From Pyrenopolyporus hunteri (lineage: Eukaryota > Ascomycota > Sordariomycetes > Xylariales > Hypoxylaceae): a stretch of 64,000 nt of DNA. The notes below the pieces were generated by a model. The model did no database searches. It was given only the letters and a program-made list of their open reading frames with translations, and was not told the DNA's origin. Below are positions 45,224 through 56,386 of this stretch, piece after piece (the stretch's first letter is position 1; each line of letters begins with the position of its first letter). Where the stretch lies: NCBI GenBank assembly GCA_902806595.1, contig CADCXC010000038.1:2914001-2978000 (forward strand), written 5' to 3'. Position numbers and translations under genes: made by a program.

Positions 45224-46555
45224 ATGGAGGCTATCTCCAAGTATCTCGGGCCTCCATCCGAGCCACGGTCAACTGCGGTCATTGCTACGACCGTTGTGAC
45301 AACTATTGCGCTCGCCTCGCTCGCTCGGATCACGCTATGGCCTCAGAAGCGCGCCGTCATTCCGGGTCCTCTAACCACCACCTTACCTAAACTCTCTAAG
45401 GCCGAACTCTCCGCAATTCCCTATAGGCCAGACGCATTTGAGGGAGCTAGAGATGTAGATACGCCGGTAAGTATCCCTTCCGAAGCTTTAATCCTCTCAT
45501 GGACGATCTGGGTTATTAGCTAACAAGGGTTACAGTATGGTAATATCCGCGTGTACGAGTTTGGACCGGAAGATGGCCGCAAGGTCCTATTCCTCCACGG
45601 GATCAGTACCTCGTGCATGACTCTTAAGAGTATCGCCATCCCTCTTGCCGAGAAGGGCTGCCGGGTCATGCTCTTTGTAAGTTAACCTAAAAATAGCCAT
45701 ATAGCAAGGCTAAGCCTATAAACCCTCGCTAATAGTTTCCAGGACTTATTTGGACGAGGCTACAGCGATGCGCCTGCCGATGTGCCTTACGACACTAGGC
45801 TGTTCATCACACAGATACTACTCGTACTAGCATCATCGCCGTTATCGTGGACCGGCGACAATGGTTTGAGTATCATCGGCTACTCGCTCGGCGGCGGCAT
45901 CGCCGCTAATTTTGCCGCTACCTTTCCTCGCATGGTTGAGTCCTTGGTACTTCTCGCGCCCGCCGGACTGATTCGCGCGGAGAACTTCGGCCGTGTGAGC
46001 AGGCTCATCTTCACGTCCGGCATCATACCTGAACGCCTTCTTGCGTGGCTCACCAAGCGCCGCTTACGGCAACCCATAGCCCAGTCCGTGTCGAAGAAGA
46101 CCAGGAAGCCCATTGATAAGCCATCCTCTATGGCTCCCCTCCATGGCGAATCCCAGGAGGACTACGTCGACGTTGCTGTGCAAGAAGCTGTAGACCCCCC
46201 CGATGAGGAGCCTCAAACGGACTTTGAGCGCCAGGTCCTCGCATACGTGCATTGGGCGCTCGACTTCCACCACGGCTTCGTGCAGGCTTTCATGTCGACG
46301 ATCCGGTACGGGCCGCTGATGGAGCAGCAGGAGTACTGGCGAGAGCTTGCTAAGCGGAAGCCGGGTACAACGGCCGTAATACTCGCGCATCACGACACTC
46401 TCGTCCAGAAGGAGGACTACGCTGAAGACGCCCTCCCTCTCCTCGGCGGCAAGGATAACGTGTACTGGCGTGTCGTACCCGGCAACCACAACTTCCCATT
46501 TACTCACGCGCCGCAAACGCTGGAGCGCATCTACGAATTCTGGGGCATGAGTTAA
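45224..46555 (+). CDS. Membrane-anchored alpha/beta hydrolase
   Basis: Three exons, 45224-45466, 45536-45676 and 45743-46555, give 398 residues; both introns are GTAAGT...CAG, phase 0. A transmembrane or signal-anchor segment lies at about 17-39 (AVIATTVVTTIALASLA). The hydrolase core follows: RVYEFGPEDGRKVLFLHGIS (oxyanion-hole region), DLFGRGYSDAP, the nucleophile elbow GYSLGGG with Ser176, an acidic helical cap region (about 235-300), the likely acid in AHHDTLV, and the catalytic-His candidate in PGNHNFPF near the C-terminus. Substrate cannot be read from the sequence; esterases, lipases and epoxide hydrolases share this pattern. An insert rich in Lys and Pro (KKTRKPIDKPSS, then acidic) is specific to the cap. 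Confidence 0.85.
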
Positions 46556-46841
46556 GGCGAAAGGCGCAGGGTACGGTTTTCAGTTAGCTGGTAATATGAA
46601 TACTCAGATAGTTCATTAGATTACAGTTACGACGACCACGGCGCTAAGACACGGAAGGCGGAGTTCTGCGTATAGAATCATATTATTACAGTTCCGATTA
46701 TAAACTCGTTAGTACATTTTCTCGTAAGACATCCGATTCCTCGACCCGGAGACATGACCCCCTTCCTCATTATCTCTCATCGTAAACCTGTTCGTCCTAT
46801 CTTATCCTATTTCATCCTCTCCCCGTACCATCTCCCCCATC

Positions 46842-47504
46842 TCAAGCATCCATCGCATCCCGGCCATTAAGCACAATGATACAGGTCGAGATGGCGACGA
46901 CGTCGTCGACCTCGTCGCCGTTGAGGACGAGCACGGCGTCCTTGTCGAACCCGTACCCGGCGACGCGGCCGACCTCGACGCGCTTCTGGTTGAGGCACTT
47001 GTACAGGACGCCGACGCCGCGGGCGCGGGTCATGTCCCAGAAGTAGGGGATGCTGTGGCGCACGAAGGCCTCGTGCTTGCAGTCGTCGCGGCCGGCGCCG
47101 CCGACGGGCCAGAGCTCGACCGGGTGCCGCGAGTGCGCGCTGCCGGGCGGGAAGCGCACCGTCGACGAGTCGAAGGAGACGAAGGTCATGTTGAGGTCGC
47201 ACACGCGCTCGCCCGTGCGCCCGTCCGCGATCGTCTTCAGCGTCCGCATCATGTTGCCCGAGGACTTGATCTCGTACGCGGGCGCCGAGCCCTGCTGCTC
47301 CTGCCGGCGCGCCGCCTGCTCGGCCTCGTCCAGGAACGCGTGGCTGAAGTCCCCCGGGAAGGGCGCGGAGACCTGCCCGGTCAGGTCGCGGATCTGCGCG
47401 GTCGTCTTGAAGTGGATGCACCCCTTGAGGAAGAAGACCCGCGTCGGCCGCAGCACGACGCTCGAGTCGATGGGGAAGTCGTCGGGGTGGAAGGGGTGGC
47501 CCAT
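46842..47504 (-). CDS. Unrecognised GC-rich gene, possible tubby-like fold
   Basis: Single exon, 220 residues, starting MGHPFHPDDFPIDSSV. It has alternating short strands (VFFLKGCIHFKTTAQIRDL, NMMRTLKTIADGRTGERVCD, VGVLYKCLNQKRVEVGRV, VLVLNGDEVDDVVAISTC), a layout that resembles the LURP-one/tubby C-terminal-like fold of lipid-binding proteins, but the match is weak and I would not assign a function from it. Local GC is far above the neighbours, which leaves long frames open on both strands over the same DNA (46867-47421 minus in another frame, 47050-47565 plus). This frame is preferred because it has folded-protein composition and a good start context; the others are Arg/Ala-rich. The 3' end lies about 285 bp from the end of the hydrolase gene. 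Confidence 0.62.
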   Translation of the reverse strand: MGHPFHPDDFPIDSSVVLRPTRVFFLKGCIHFKTTAQIRDLTGQVSAPFPGDFSHAFLDEAEQAARRQEQQGSAPAYEIKSSGNMMRTLKTIADGRTGERVCDLNMTFVSFDSSTVRFPPGSAHSRHPVELWPVGGAGRDDCKHEAFVRHSIPYFWDMTRARGVGVLYKCLNQKRVEVGRVAGYGFDKDAVLVLNGDEVDDVVAISTCIIVLNGRDAMDA

Positions 47505-49136
47505 GGTTTTTATTTCCTTTCTTTTTTCTTCTGCTTCTTTTTCTCTTCTCCGGTCTTTTAGTTAAGAGATGGTGAAATAGACGTAGTTATGATCTATCGG
47601 CCGAAGGAGCCAATAATGGTCCCCTTCCCCCTTCTCCCGTACTGTTCTTTTTTAACGTTCGCGGGCTGTGATGTGTCTAGGTTCCGGTTCCCTTCAGATG
47701 ACTTTTTAATTCGCGCCCGGCCTAGAATACGGTTTACGAAACCCCCTGGAATATAATGTAGCAATCTGATGTAGTTTACACTTATTAAATTTAACCTACA
47801 GCTAAAATTTCAATGGCAAGCAGAGACCGGCACCGCGTTGCTTATAACGGGCTTCCGTACCACGGGGGTTAATGGTGGTCCTGCCCGTCGCGGAATGTGA
47901 CGTCACGGCCGGCCCCATTACCCTGATTTCAGCGCCCGGTTTCTCACCAACGTCCAAGTTTTGGAGATTACTATGCGAAGGTGTGGCGGCCACTGGCGTC
48001 ACCGGAGACTAATACGAATCATAGGACGATGTGTAATGGGTTGGGTGATCTCGATCTGCGTGGCTTGTTGATGTTGCGCAAGCGGGTAGGGTCAGACCAT
48101 AGCGAAGCCCGTCTTAGTTCCTAAGAATCAAGGGAAGTTGAGACGGATTTGAATCCATCCTAGAATATTCTTAAACCCTAGCTTAGCCATGTATGGTGAA
48201 ACCTTAAAAATACCTAATACCCCATGAAGTGATTAAGGATTCGGTCGTTTGCTAATAGTTTAAGCTTTCGGACGCTGACTGAAGTCCCCACCGTCTTCCC
48301 AGCTCGTACGTAATCTGTAGCTTCGCCGGATATGATAGCGCGGGTATAAATATTAAATATGCGAAGTCACTCTTCGAAGGTATTGGATGTTGTACTTTAG
48401 GTGAGATTTGACGGACTTTGGCTGCTGATAAAACTATAATAAGAGAGCTTATTTAAGATAAGACGGCGAGGCGAATAAGTATGTCGACATAGATGAGTCC
48501 TACTAAAATAAGTATGATATTTTTTTTCCAGTGAACATTCTCAGGATGTTAGTATACTTGGTCTACTCTTTCTTCTTACCCTATCTCCTTCGATAAAGTA
48601 TATTATGGCCGATCGCCTAGGAATATGCCTCAAGCGCCATTGTTCTATACGATATCATTTTATGCTATGGTGAATCTTTAGTGGGTTTACAGCTCTTGGC
48701 CATTTTCGATGGTAAATTGATGCCGGCGTATTACTACCTAGGTAAATAGATACCTAATATATCTCTGGGATGAAAGTAGGTTATAGATCTGGTTATATGA
48801 GATTGTTATATCTGATACTGGGGTATTTAATGTGATTGGAAGTTGAGCATTCGCTTTGAAGTCGCTCGAGATTCTCGCAGAAAGGTGAAATCATAACGTG
48901 TTTAGGTCCAAGTCCCCGTCTGTGAAGGCCCCCGCCTGATTATCAGCTCGATTGGCAGGTCCCTCTTGCAGATAAGATAAAACGCATTCCCGCAGTCCTA
49001 TTCCGGCGATACTTACAAGCACTTATGTAACGTCTTAGTCATGGACATTCCGTCTCTACCCGTTCGCTGCTCTGTCGGAGCCCACGCAGAACTCCCATCT
49101 GGCTCTCACCCTTCGCCTTGATCGAGAGAGTACACG
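47505..49136. other. Divergent intergenic region, 1.6 kb
   Basis: Between the divergent minus-strand GC-rich gene and the cytidine deaminase gene. A pyrimidine tract lies at 47511-47548, next to the start of the minus gene. AT-rich from about 48100 to 48860. No gene supported. Confidence 0.5.
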
Positions 49137-49785
49137 ATGCCTCCCCAACACGAGAACCATTCGAGCGCCGATGCGGCTTTAGTCGAGGCTACATGCCAGA
49201 AGCATGGGCTGACTAGAGAAGAGTTTAACGAGCTTCATAGGCGTTGTGTTGCCGCCAAGTCAACGGCTTATTGCCCGTACAGCCAGTTCCGCGTTGGTGC
49301 CTCTATTCTTTCTGTCGAGGGCGTGTATTTCAACGGGGCCAACGTCGAGAATGCCTCGTTTCCGGTTGGTACATGCGCCGAGCGTGTGGCTTTTGGCAAG
49401 GCGGTGACCGAGGGACATCGGAGGATGAAGGCTGTGGCCGTGGCCACTGACATCGCTCCCCCGGCCAGTCCTTGTGGGATGTGCCGCCAGTTGTGAGTTC
49501 ATCTATAATGACTTTTCCTTCTCTTATTTTCTTTTCTTTCTTGGACCGGAGTGGCTTACTGGATCCCAATGATAAAAGCATCCGGGAATTCTGCCCCTTG
49601 AATACGCCTATCATTATGTTCGATAAGGACGACAAGTATACGGCGGTACGACTCGAAGAGGTAAGCCGGCCGGAGTTTTCCCCTAATATTGGACGGACAT
49701 GAGCTAAAGCTGTGCGACTACATAGTTGTTACCCCTGTCTTTTGGACCTGAAGCTCTTCCTCCGCAGGGACCTCGAGCTACCTAG
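49137..49785 (+). CDS. CDD1: Cytidine deaminase
   Basis: Three exons, 49137-49492, 49579-49660 and 49726-49785, give 165 residues. It is a homotetrameric-type cytidine deaminase: YCPYSQFRVGAS, NGANVENASFPVGTCAERVA with zinc ligand Cys80 and catalytic Glu82, and PCGMCRQ with ligands Cys113 and Cys116. Exon 2 continues FIREFCPLNTPIIMFDK, the family's last strand, and exon 3 ends LLPLSFGPEAL, the usual C-terminal helix and tail. The enzyme hydrolyses cytidine and deoxycytidine to uridine and deoxyuridine in pyrimidine salvage. The last intron is 65 bp; without it the frame would run into non-conserved sequence. The N-terminus has an extension of about 25 residues over the minimal fold. Confidence 0.93.
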
Positions 49786-51279
49786 GGCAATACGTTGCCG
49801 GGATTTCAGCACCTAAGAGCTGTCTTGGGCGCGAGGTTCTTATGTTTGGCTTGGCGTCTTAACTGTGGCTTCATGATTATGTCTTTACATAGTATAGACT
49901 CTAGTTGTTGCGACTCTTGTGTTTCTACGTGTAGGGATTACATTATGTAGGCATTTTCAAATGACCCAAGTACTACCAAGTAGCTGGCAAGCTAAATGCG
50001 GGGATTGGTGTGGAGAGCCATGTTCTAAGGTACAATACATGTCATGTATTGTACGTGTATGCTTTAAGCATCTAATAGGAGTCTTTATTCTATCGAGTCG
50101 TGTAACCCTACCTGGTACCTACCTAGGTATTACTGTAAATTCCCTCGCAGCCCTAGCGCCCATGCTTTCCAATTCCTTTCTACCTAAATATACTTGACTA
50201 TGGATCAGGATGTGTCCAGTCCGCATATTAAGAAGCTGAAGCTCCTATTAAGTACGGTTATCTTACCTATTTGCGAGCCGTGCTGATTGACGCGATTTAC
50301 ACATTTTTTTCTATTATCCCCTGAAGTTTTCAGTTTATCGTTTGCCCAGTTTCAGCGAGGACGATTCTGGCAATATATACCTAGACAGGTCTGGCCTGTT
50401 CACCCAAAGCTCATTTTCTTATTGCTTCTGCTTTATATATGACTCTACCTCTAGATAAATCCCGGAAGCTAACAATGTTACTCGAGACCATCCAAGGATC
50501 GTTCAAAATTCGCTGAACTAGGACCTATTCCCCACAAGCCACTATCCCCGCCGCCCGGGACTCGTAGCAGCCAAAGGGGCCTAGACGATCTCGACCGTAG
50601 AAGCGCACCAATTAGCAACCTGGAAAGTCGGTCCGAGAAACGGTTAGCTCGAGATATTCCATGCTCTCCCGCCTCCGCACTTCGTTCTTTACGGGCAACC
50701 TACCCCGTATCCATGTGAGTAATGTGGAGGGCCGCAGAGTCGCAGCGGCATTGTGATTGGTAGCATGAGCGCTACCGTAGCATCAGAAATGAAGGTGTGG
50801 AGAGGTGTATGGCCTGGCTGTCTGGGAGAGACCTAGGACGGCATTGCACTTAAAGGATCTGGGAAACTAAGAAGAATGTGACGTCGGCCCCAAGCGTCAA
50901 GCTCACCTAGGGTCGCTGACTCGAGAGTTTCTGCACCTATAGCAGCCCGTCTTTCCCCAATCCTCCACATCGCGGTCTGGCCCGGGTCTCCTCGCGAGAG
51001 CTCCTCATATGGATTATGGTCCGACGCGAGCTCCCCCTGCGCGGCGGAAAGTCACCGAATGGGCCCAAGATTTCCCATGCTACGCAGAAAGTATGAGGAA
51101 TCTACGGGCAGGGAACCGTTGGGTATCATTGGGACGCATGCAAGTGAGCTTTATTATATGAAGGGTTCACTCCACCACGACGACACTCGTTTCTCGAGCT
51201 TCTCTTTGTACTCGGCTCTGCCTCCGCGCGTCACTTTGCTACTCCTCCCCGCGATAACCCTACGAGGGAAGCGATCAAG
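49786..51279. other. Intergenic: upstream region of the sugar transporter
   Basis: About 1.5 kb. A frame at 51059-51643 runs into exon 2 of the transporter in the right phase but has no transporter-like N-terminus; spliced exon 1 at 51280 is preferred. A palindromic AATACATGTCATGTATT lies at 50033-50049. No gene seen otherwise. Confidence 0.45.
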
Positions 51280-53267
51280 ATGGCAAGGCTTCCAAAGATC
51301 AGTACGTCTATTCCAGTCTCCTCTGCCAATCTTCTTCGACACGCGCAATACTAACCAACCCGTAGCGAATACCTACTTCATGGCGATCGTCGCCACGGTA
51401 GGAGGTATGCTCTTCGGTTTCGATATCTCGTCCATGTCGGCCATCGTCATTACCGATCAGTACATCGACTACTTCAACAATCCCTCCGGACTTATTCAGG
51501 GTGCTATCGGATCTGCTCTCGCCGCCGGGTCTGTCGTTGGTAGCTTGATGGCTGGTCCTATTTCGGATAAATTTGGTCGACGTGACAGGTATGGCAAATT
51601 CACTATTCGCAGTCCCTTGATTTCGAATCTTACATCTCTCTAGTATCATGTTTGCTTGTCTCTGGTGGTTGGTCGGAACTGCTGTACAAGTTTCCACTAG
51701 AGGTTTCGGTTCCCTAATTGCTGGTCGTGTCTTGAACGGTGTCTGCGTCGGTATCACCTCTTCTCAAGTTCCTGTTTATCTCGCGGAGATTGCCAAACGG
51801 GTAAGTAAACAATACGCCACGGGTTTTCGCAATTCTAATAGCCTGTAGGATTCTCGAGGTCGTATCATCATTATCCAGCAGCTCGCTATCGAATGGGGTA
51901 TATTGATCATGTACTTCATTGGCTACGGAGTAAGTTACCTTCATAGTTATCCTCTAACCGTATATAGAGGCCGTCACCCCTCGGACATATGGTTCCTAAC
52001 CCTAGACCGTTTATTCATGAAAGATGGTTTTTTCTGACTCTTGTGTTATAGTGCTCTAAGATTCCAGGCACGGCCTCCTTCCGAACCGCGTGGGGAACAC
52101 AATTTATTCCCTGTGTGTTGCTTATGATCGGCCTCCCCTTCCTCCCCAGGTCTCCACGGTGGCTCGCTAAGGTCGGTCGCGAGGAAGAAGCGATTCAAAC
52201 GCTCGCAGATATTCAAGCCGGTGGCAACAAGGATGACCCTCTTGTCATTGCTGAGTGGGAAGAAATCTACACTGTTTTAGCCGCAGAGCGCGAGGCAGTT
52301 AGGGGATGGAGAAAGTTCTTCGTCAATGGCATGTGGAAGCGAACTCTTGCCGGAATGAGTGTGCAAGCGTGGCAAGTAAGTCTCTACAGGATACCATCAT
52401 AATAATTTCGTTCGTATAACCTCTAACGTTGCAATAGCAAATGAGCGGGGCCAACGTCATCGTGTATTACATCGGATACGTCTTCCTGATGGCAGATCTT
52501 GAGGGCGACATCAACCTGATTTCTTCCGGTATCCAATATGCACTCTTCATCATGTAAGTCACGAACATGCTTAATTCGTCACCAGCGGATACTTACCGTA
52601 TTCTAGTTTCACTACCATCATGTTCTTCTTCATCGACCACACCGGCCGTCGTACGCTCCTTGTATATGGCTCCATTGGAATGGCCGTTTGTCACTTTGTC
52701 GTCGGTGGCCTTCTCGGTACCTACAGTGTTGATGTGCCCGAAGGTGTGGGCGGCAACCACAACGTTGTCATTAAAGTTACCGGTTCCCCTGCCCATGGTG
52801 TCATTGCGTTTAGCTATCTGCTCATCATCGTCTATGCGCTTACCCTAGCTCCAGTTGCTTGGATCTACGCGGCTGAGGTATGGTCGCTCGGAACGCGCGC
52901 AACCGGCATGTCGCTGGCTGCGGTAGCCAACTGGCTATTTAACTTTGCTCTGGGCATGTTCACCCCGCCAGCATTCCTTAACATCAAGTACAAGGTCTTC
53001 ATCATCTTTGGTGTACTCTGCATAGGTGCTGCTATCCAAGCTTGGCTTACGTACCCCGAAACGTGCGGTAAGACTATTGAGGAAGTTGAGCTATTATTCG
53101 CCAAAGGTGCGCCGGCAGCGTGGAAGACTAAGAAGGGTGGCTCCCGTCTTGAAGCTGAAATTCAGGCTGTATTGAATCGCAAGGAGCGGGGCGAGGTTGT
53201 TCATGCCGAATCTAACACGGAACATGAGAAGGTTGAAGCCGGTGAGGTGGCTAAGGAGGCAGTCTGA
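51280..53267 (+). CDS. MFS sugar transporter (high-affinity glucose transporter type)
   Basis: Seven exons: 51280-51301, 51366-51588, 51644-51800, 51849-51929, 52052-52375, 52438-52553 and 52607-53267, giving 527 residues with consistent phases. The first exon codes for only seven residues plus one base (MARLPKI). The TM1 region is NTYFMAIVATVGGMLFGFDI, followed by the family signatures DKFGRR (loop 2-3), GRVLNGVCVGITSSQVPVYL (TM4), LPRSPRWLAKVGREEEA (end of TM6), QMSGANVIVYYIGYVF (TM7) and the C-terminal YPETCGKTIEEVELLF. Twelve membrane segments are expected. It resembles Kluyveromyces Hgt1-type proton-coupled hexose carriers more than quinate permeases; substrate is inferred. The cytosolic tail after about residue 465 is hydrophilic with a Glu/Val-rich end. 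Confidence 0.9.
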
Positions 53268-54268
53268 GATCATATTCAACCATAAATTGTAATTATTCTA
53301 GTTTCGGTAATAACCGTGGGTTTTTTATGATACCATAAAAGCGAAAACGACTTTCTTTCCCTCTCGTTGATAGCGGTGAAGGAGAATTTATAGCCCAGAA
53401 TATCCAAAAGTTCATATATATGATTTATATTCTCTTTGATGGTGTCTCTCCTCGGAGGCGGTTTTGGTTTTGGTGAGAGTTTATTCGCTGAGCCCCCTTA
53501 AGGAGAAATGAGAATATGCGTACCCGTTAATACCTGTTAAGAGCGCGTCTCTTACGCTTGCTTTATTACCGTTAGAACCGTTAGGTATTGGCGTTTCATT
53601 AGGTTTTGTAGTTCCACAAAATAGTTTGAACAGGAATGGCCGTATGCACATATAAATGAGACCTCGTGCTACCCCTAGGTGAACTTTTTACCGTTAGTAC
53701 CGTCATTTGAGTTACCTGCGAACCACACTGACCCTATTATGCATTTAGGCCTCAAAACATAGAACAGGCTAAGTCTCCTAGTGTCTGTTTACCGGTGGAG
53801 GCTTATGTAAAGCGGCAGGAACCAGATACGTACCTGCATGCCATCTTATTAGAATATACTAGATAAGGAAATCGAGCTCCAGGGTTCCCCTTACCAAATT
53901 CCAACGCTGCACCGATTCGTTCGAGAACTCATGCGCCGCTGTTTGGTACATGCAGCTACTATCTTCTCCTTATCCTACTTTTTTTCTTCTCTTCCCTTCT
54001 CCATACCCCGGCCGCGTCGCCAACTTCAACAACAGGTCGCACTCCTCCTCTAGCCAAGGAATACTGCAACATATATGTATACGCCCGCCGCGTACTATGA
54101 CCATCAGTTATGTATTTATAGTGCAGCGTTGAGCTAGATCAGCCCATCAGCCCTCCAGCAAACCACGTCGCGCCGGTTTATGCCAATGCCCCCCAGCGAG
54201 CGATTGATCACTGCCCTACTGCCTTCTTAGTCGCACCCTCTTCCGAACGCGATTCCCATACCAAAACC
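53268..54268. other. Intergenic, same-strand spacer
   Basis: About 1 kb. ACCGTTAG occurs three times (53568-53575, 53577-53584, 53690-53697). A pyrimidine-rich stretch lies at 53957-54010, upstream of the ELMO gene. No gene supported. Confidence 0.5.
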
Positions 54269-56386
54269 ATGGACCAGGCGGACATACCGGCGCTGCTGTC
54301 GCGGCTGGCTAGCGACGAAGATGCTGCGCGAAAAATGGCCGTTTTCAAGTTACAGTCTTCTATAAACGACCCCTCATTCGCCGACGTCTTCATCTCCTCC
54401 GGCGGTCTGATCATCCTACGGCGTCTAATCATGAGCACCGGTGGTAATACTCTCGCATACTCGCTACAAAGCCTCAGCCGACTACTGGAGGTGGATATGG
54501 GCTGGGATATCTTCGAGGGCCCAACCGCGGGCGACCTAGTCGAGCGGGTCGTCGAACTCATTGTCACGAATCCGCTAGTCAATATTCTTCGAGGTGCCAT
54601 GTCCATTCTCGTCGCACTCGTCAGTCATTCGCAGTCCACGCCCCCGGGAGGCCGCGCCCCCATAACGTTTGGATTCCGCGCATTGAAGCCAGCCGTGGCC
54701 GTCTACCCCCAATTCTTCGAACTCGTCATCCAACAACTAAACTCGGCAGATCATGCCCTCTGCGCCAACGCACTTATGCTAATCAACGCGCTTGTAAGGG
54801 ACGCCGTCTCGAGCGAGTCTAACCTCGACACCGGAAAGACAGGTGGTACCGGGGAGGAGTGGCCTAAGTTTATAAGAAGACTACAGGACCTCGGCTTGAT
54901 CAAGGCGGTATACAACCTGATGCAGAGTTCGGCGCTGCAAGATCTTGCGCATCCACTCTTGGAGTTTCAGTCTCTTACTAAGGTACTGCTTCAGAAGTGG
55001 CGGCAGGTCCAGGTTGACGTCGAAAGGCCCGAACATAGAAGGGCGCTGAAAGGACTCCATCTTGCGAGCGCGCCGAATAGGGACCACGTAAACGGAGTAG
55101 GGAAGGTTGAAGAGCTTCAAGAGTCGGGAAAGAAGGGTAGTAGAAGGCACAATCCGGAGAAATGGAGGAGACTCGGGTTTGAGACGGAGAGTCCGGCGGC
55201 GGAGTTTAATAACACGGGATTCCTCGGCCTGATGGACCTCGCGGACTACGTGCGAAAAAACGAGGACGGATTCCAGAAAATGCTCCTGGAGCAATCCACC
55301 AAGCCACTCCACGAGCGCTGTCCGATTGCCAGATCTAGCCTGGCGGTCACGCTCGTTCTCTACGAACACTTCGATTGCGATAAATCAGACATGGAAGATC
55401 TAAGAGGATACCAGCTGTCGGACGGTAAGCACCAAGACAAGCTCTTCCGTCCTTTACTCCTCCAGTGGTCCAGGTTGCACACGGCTGGTTTGAACGCATT
55501 TTTCAAGTTATGGAAGTCCACGGGCGCAGAGCAAGATGATTTTGAGAAGGTGGCGGAGCTGGTCCGCATACTTGTCGACCAGGTTGTAGGGCAGGCTGGC
55601 CGATCGAAGGACGTCCTAGAGGTTGAGGACGACCTAGTCGAGTACGACTTTGGGCGATTACGCGAGCTGCAGATGGAGCTCCTGGAGCTCTCGTTCGACG
55701 ACCAATGGGGCCAACACCTCTACAAAGTGCGAGAGAGCCTAAACCAAGAGGCTCTCACGTTCATCAAGGAACAACGTGTCAGATGCCTCCTACAAGGCTC
55801 CTGGTTTTCGAAGCCGGCACCACAGAAAGAAAATCAAGGAAACAACGGCCAGAACCGCCGAGCAGCTAACGGCACACTTTGGAGATACGCGAAGCTGTCG
55901 CACAACCGCCGATACCTGCATTACGCCGATTTCGCGTTCCGGACCGGGCCGGAACCGAGTTTAGAAGCGCTTAGCGAGAAGGTGGATTTACGAGAAGTGA
56001 GCTCCGTTGCGTCTAACGTATCCGCTCCGTCTAACGAAACGAGTGGCGACGCCAACAACACGAAGATCACGATCTTCGGCTATGCCGATCCGGAGGAGGC
56101 AAATAAGGCCAAGGATTTGAGCAACATAAAAGAGAAGCCGTTACTCACCCTACATCCCATGAACCATAGCTTGGCATCGGAGTGGTTAGACGGCTTGTTG
56201 ATGTTGCTTGGCCAGACTCCGATAACAGCGGAGACTAACAAGCTGATCAAAATGGTACAAGACTACGGCATGAAGATTAGACTGCTCAACGTTCGGATGG
56301 AGGCTACTTACACAGGGCCCCCGGAGGGTGCTGGTGTGGTGCCAAGTAGAGAAGGACTCGATGACGATTATTGGTACGAGATCTGA
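54269..56386 (+). CDS. ELMO/CED-12 family protein
   Basis: Single exon, 705 residues; the start has a strong context (ACCATGG). The N-terminal half is all-helical and armadillo-like (IPALLSRLASDEDAARKMAV, LIILRRLIMSTGGNTLAYSL, ALCANALMLINALVRDAV). A charged linker precedes the ELMO-type core at about 310-450 (TGFLGLMDLADYVRKNEDGF, LYEHFDCDKSDMEDL, FRPLLLQWSRLHTAGLNAFF). The C-terminal third has a PH-like pattern (LWRYAKLSHNRRYLHYADFA, LTLHPMNHSLASEWLDGLLM, about 530-665) and ends DDDYWYEI. In animals, ELMO proteins act with DOCK exchange factors upstream of Rac. The fungal relatives are assumed to serve polarity or actin control; that is inference. The gene ends about 1.1 kb before the AT isochore. 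Confidence 0.8.
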   Translation: MDQADIPALLSRLASDEDAARKMAVFKLQSSINDPSFADVFISSGGLIILRRLIMSTGGNTLAYSLQSLSRLLEVDMGWDIFEGPTAGDLVERVVELIVTNPLVNILRGAMSILVALVSHSQSTPPGGRAPITFGFRALKPAVAVYPQFFELVIQQLNSADHALCANALMLINALVRDAVSSESNLDTGKTGGTGEEWPKFIRRLQDLGLIKAVYNLMQSSALQDLAHPLLEFQSLTKVLLQKWRQVQVDVERPEHRRALKGLHLASAPNRDHVNGVGKVEELQESGKKGSRRHNPEKWRRLGFETESPAAEFNNTGFLGLMDLADYVRKNEDGFQKMLLEQSTKPLHERCPIARSSLAVTLVLYEHFDCDKSDMEDLRGYQLSDGKHQDKLFRPLLLQWSRLHTAGLNAFFKLWKSTGAEQDDFEKVAELVRILVDQVVGQAGRSKDVLEVEDDLVEYDFGRLRELQMELLELSFDDQWGQHLYKVRESLNQEALTFIKEQRVRCLLQGSWFSKPAPQKENQGNNGQNRRAANGTLWRYAKLSHNRRYLHYADFAFRTGPEPSLEALSEKVDLREVSSVASNVSAPSNETSGDANNTKITIFGYADPEEANKAKDLSNIKEKPLLTLHPMNHSLASEWLDGLLMLLGQTPITAETNKLIKMVQDYGMKIRLLNVRMEATYTGPPEGAGVVPSREGLDDDYWYEI

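Noticed and set aside
46867..47421. 184-codon minus frame and 168-171-codon plus frames over the GC-rich gene
   Set aside because: Arg/Ala-rich translations without folded-protein pattern, expected when GC at third positions is extreme.
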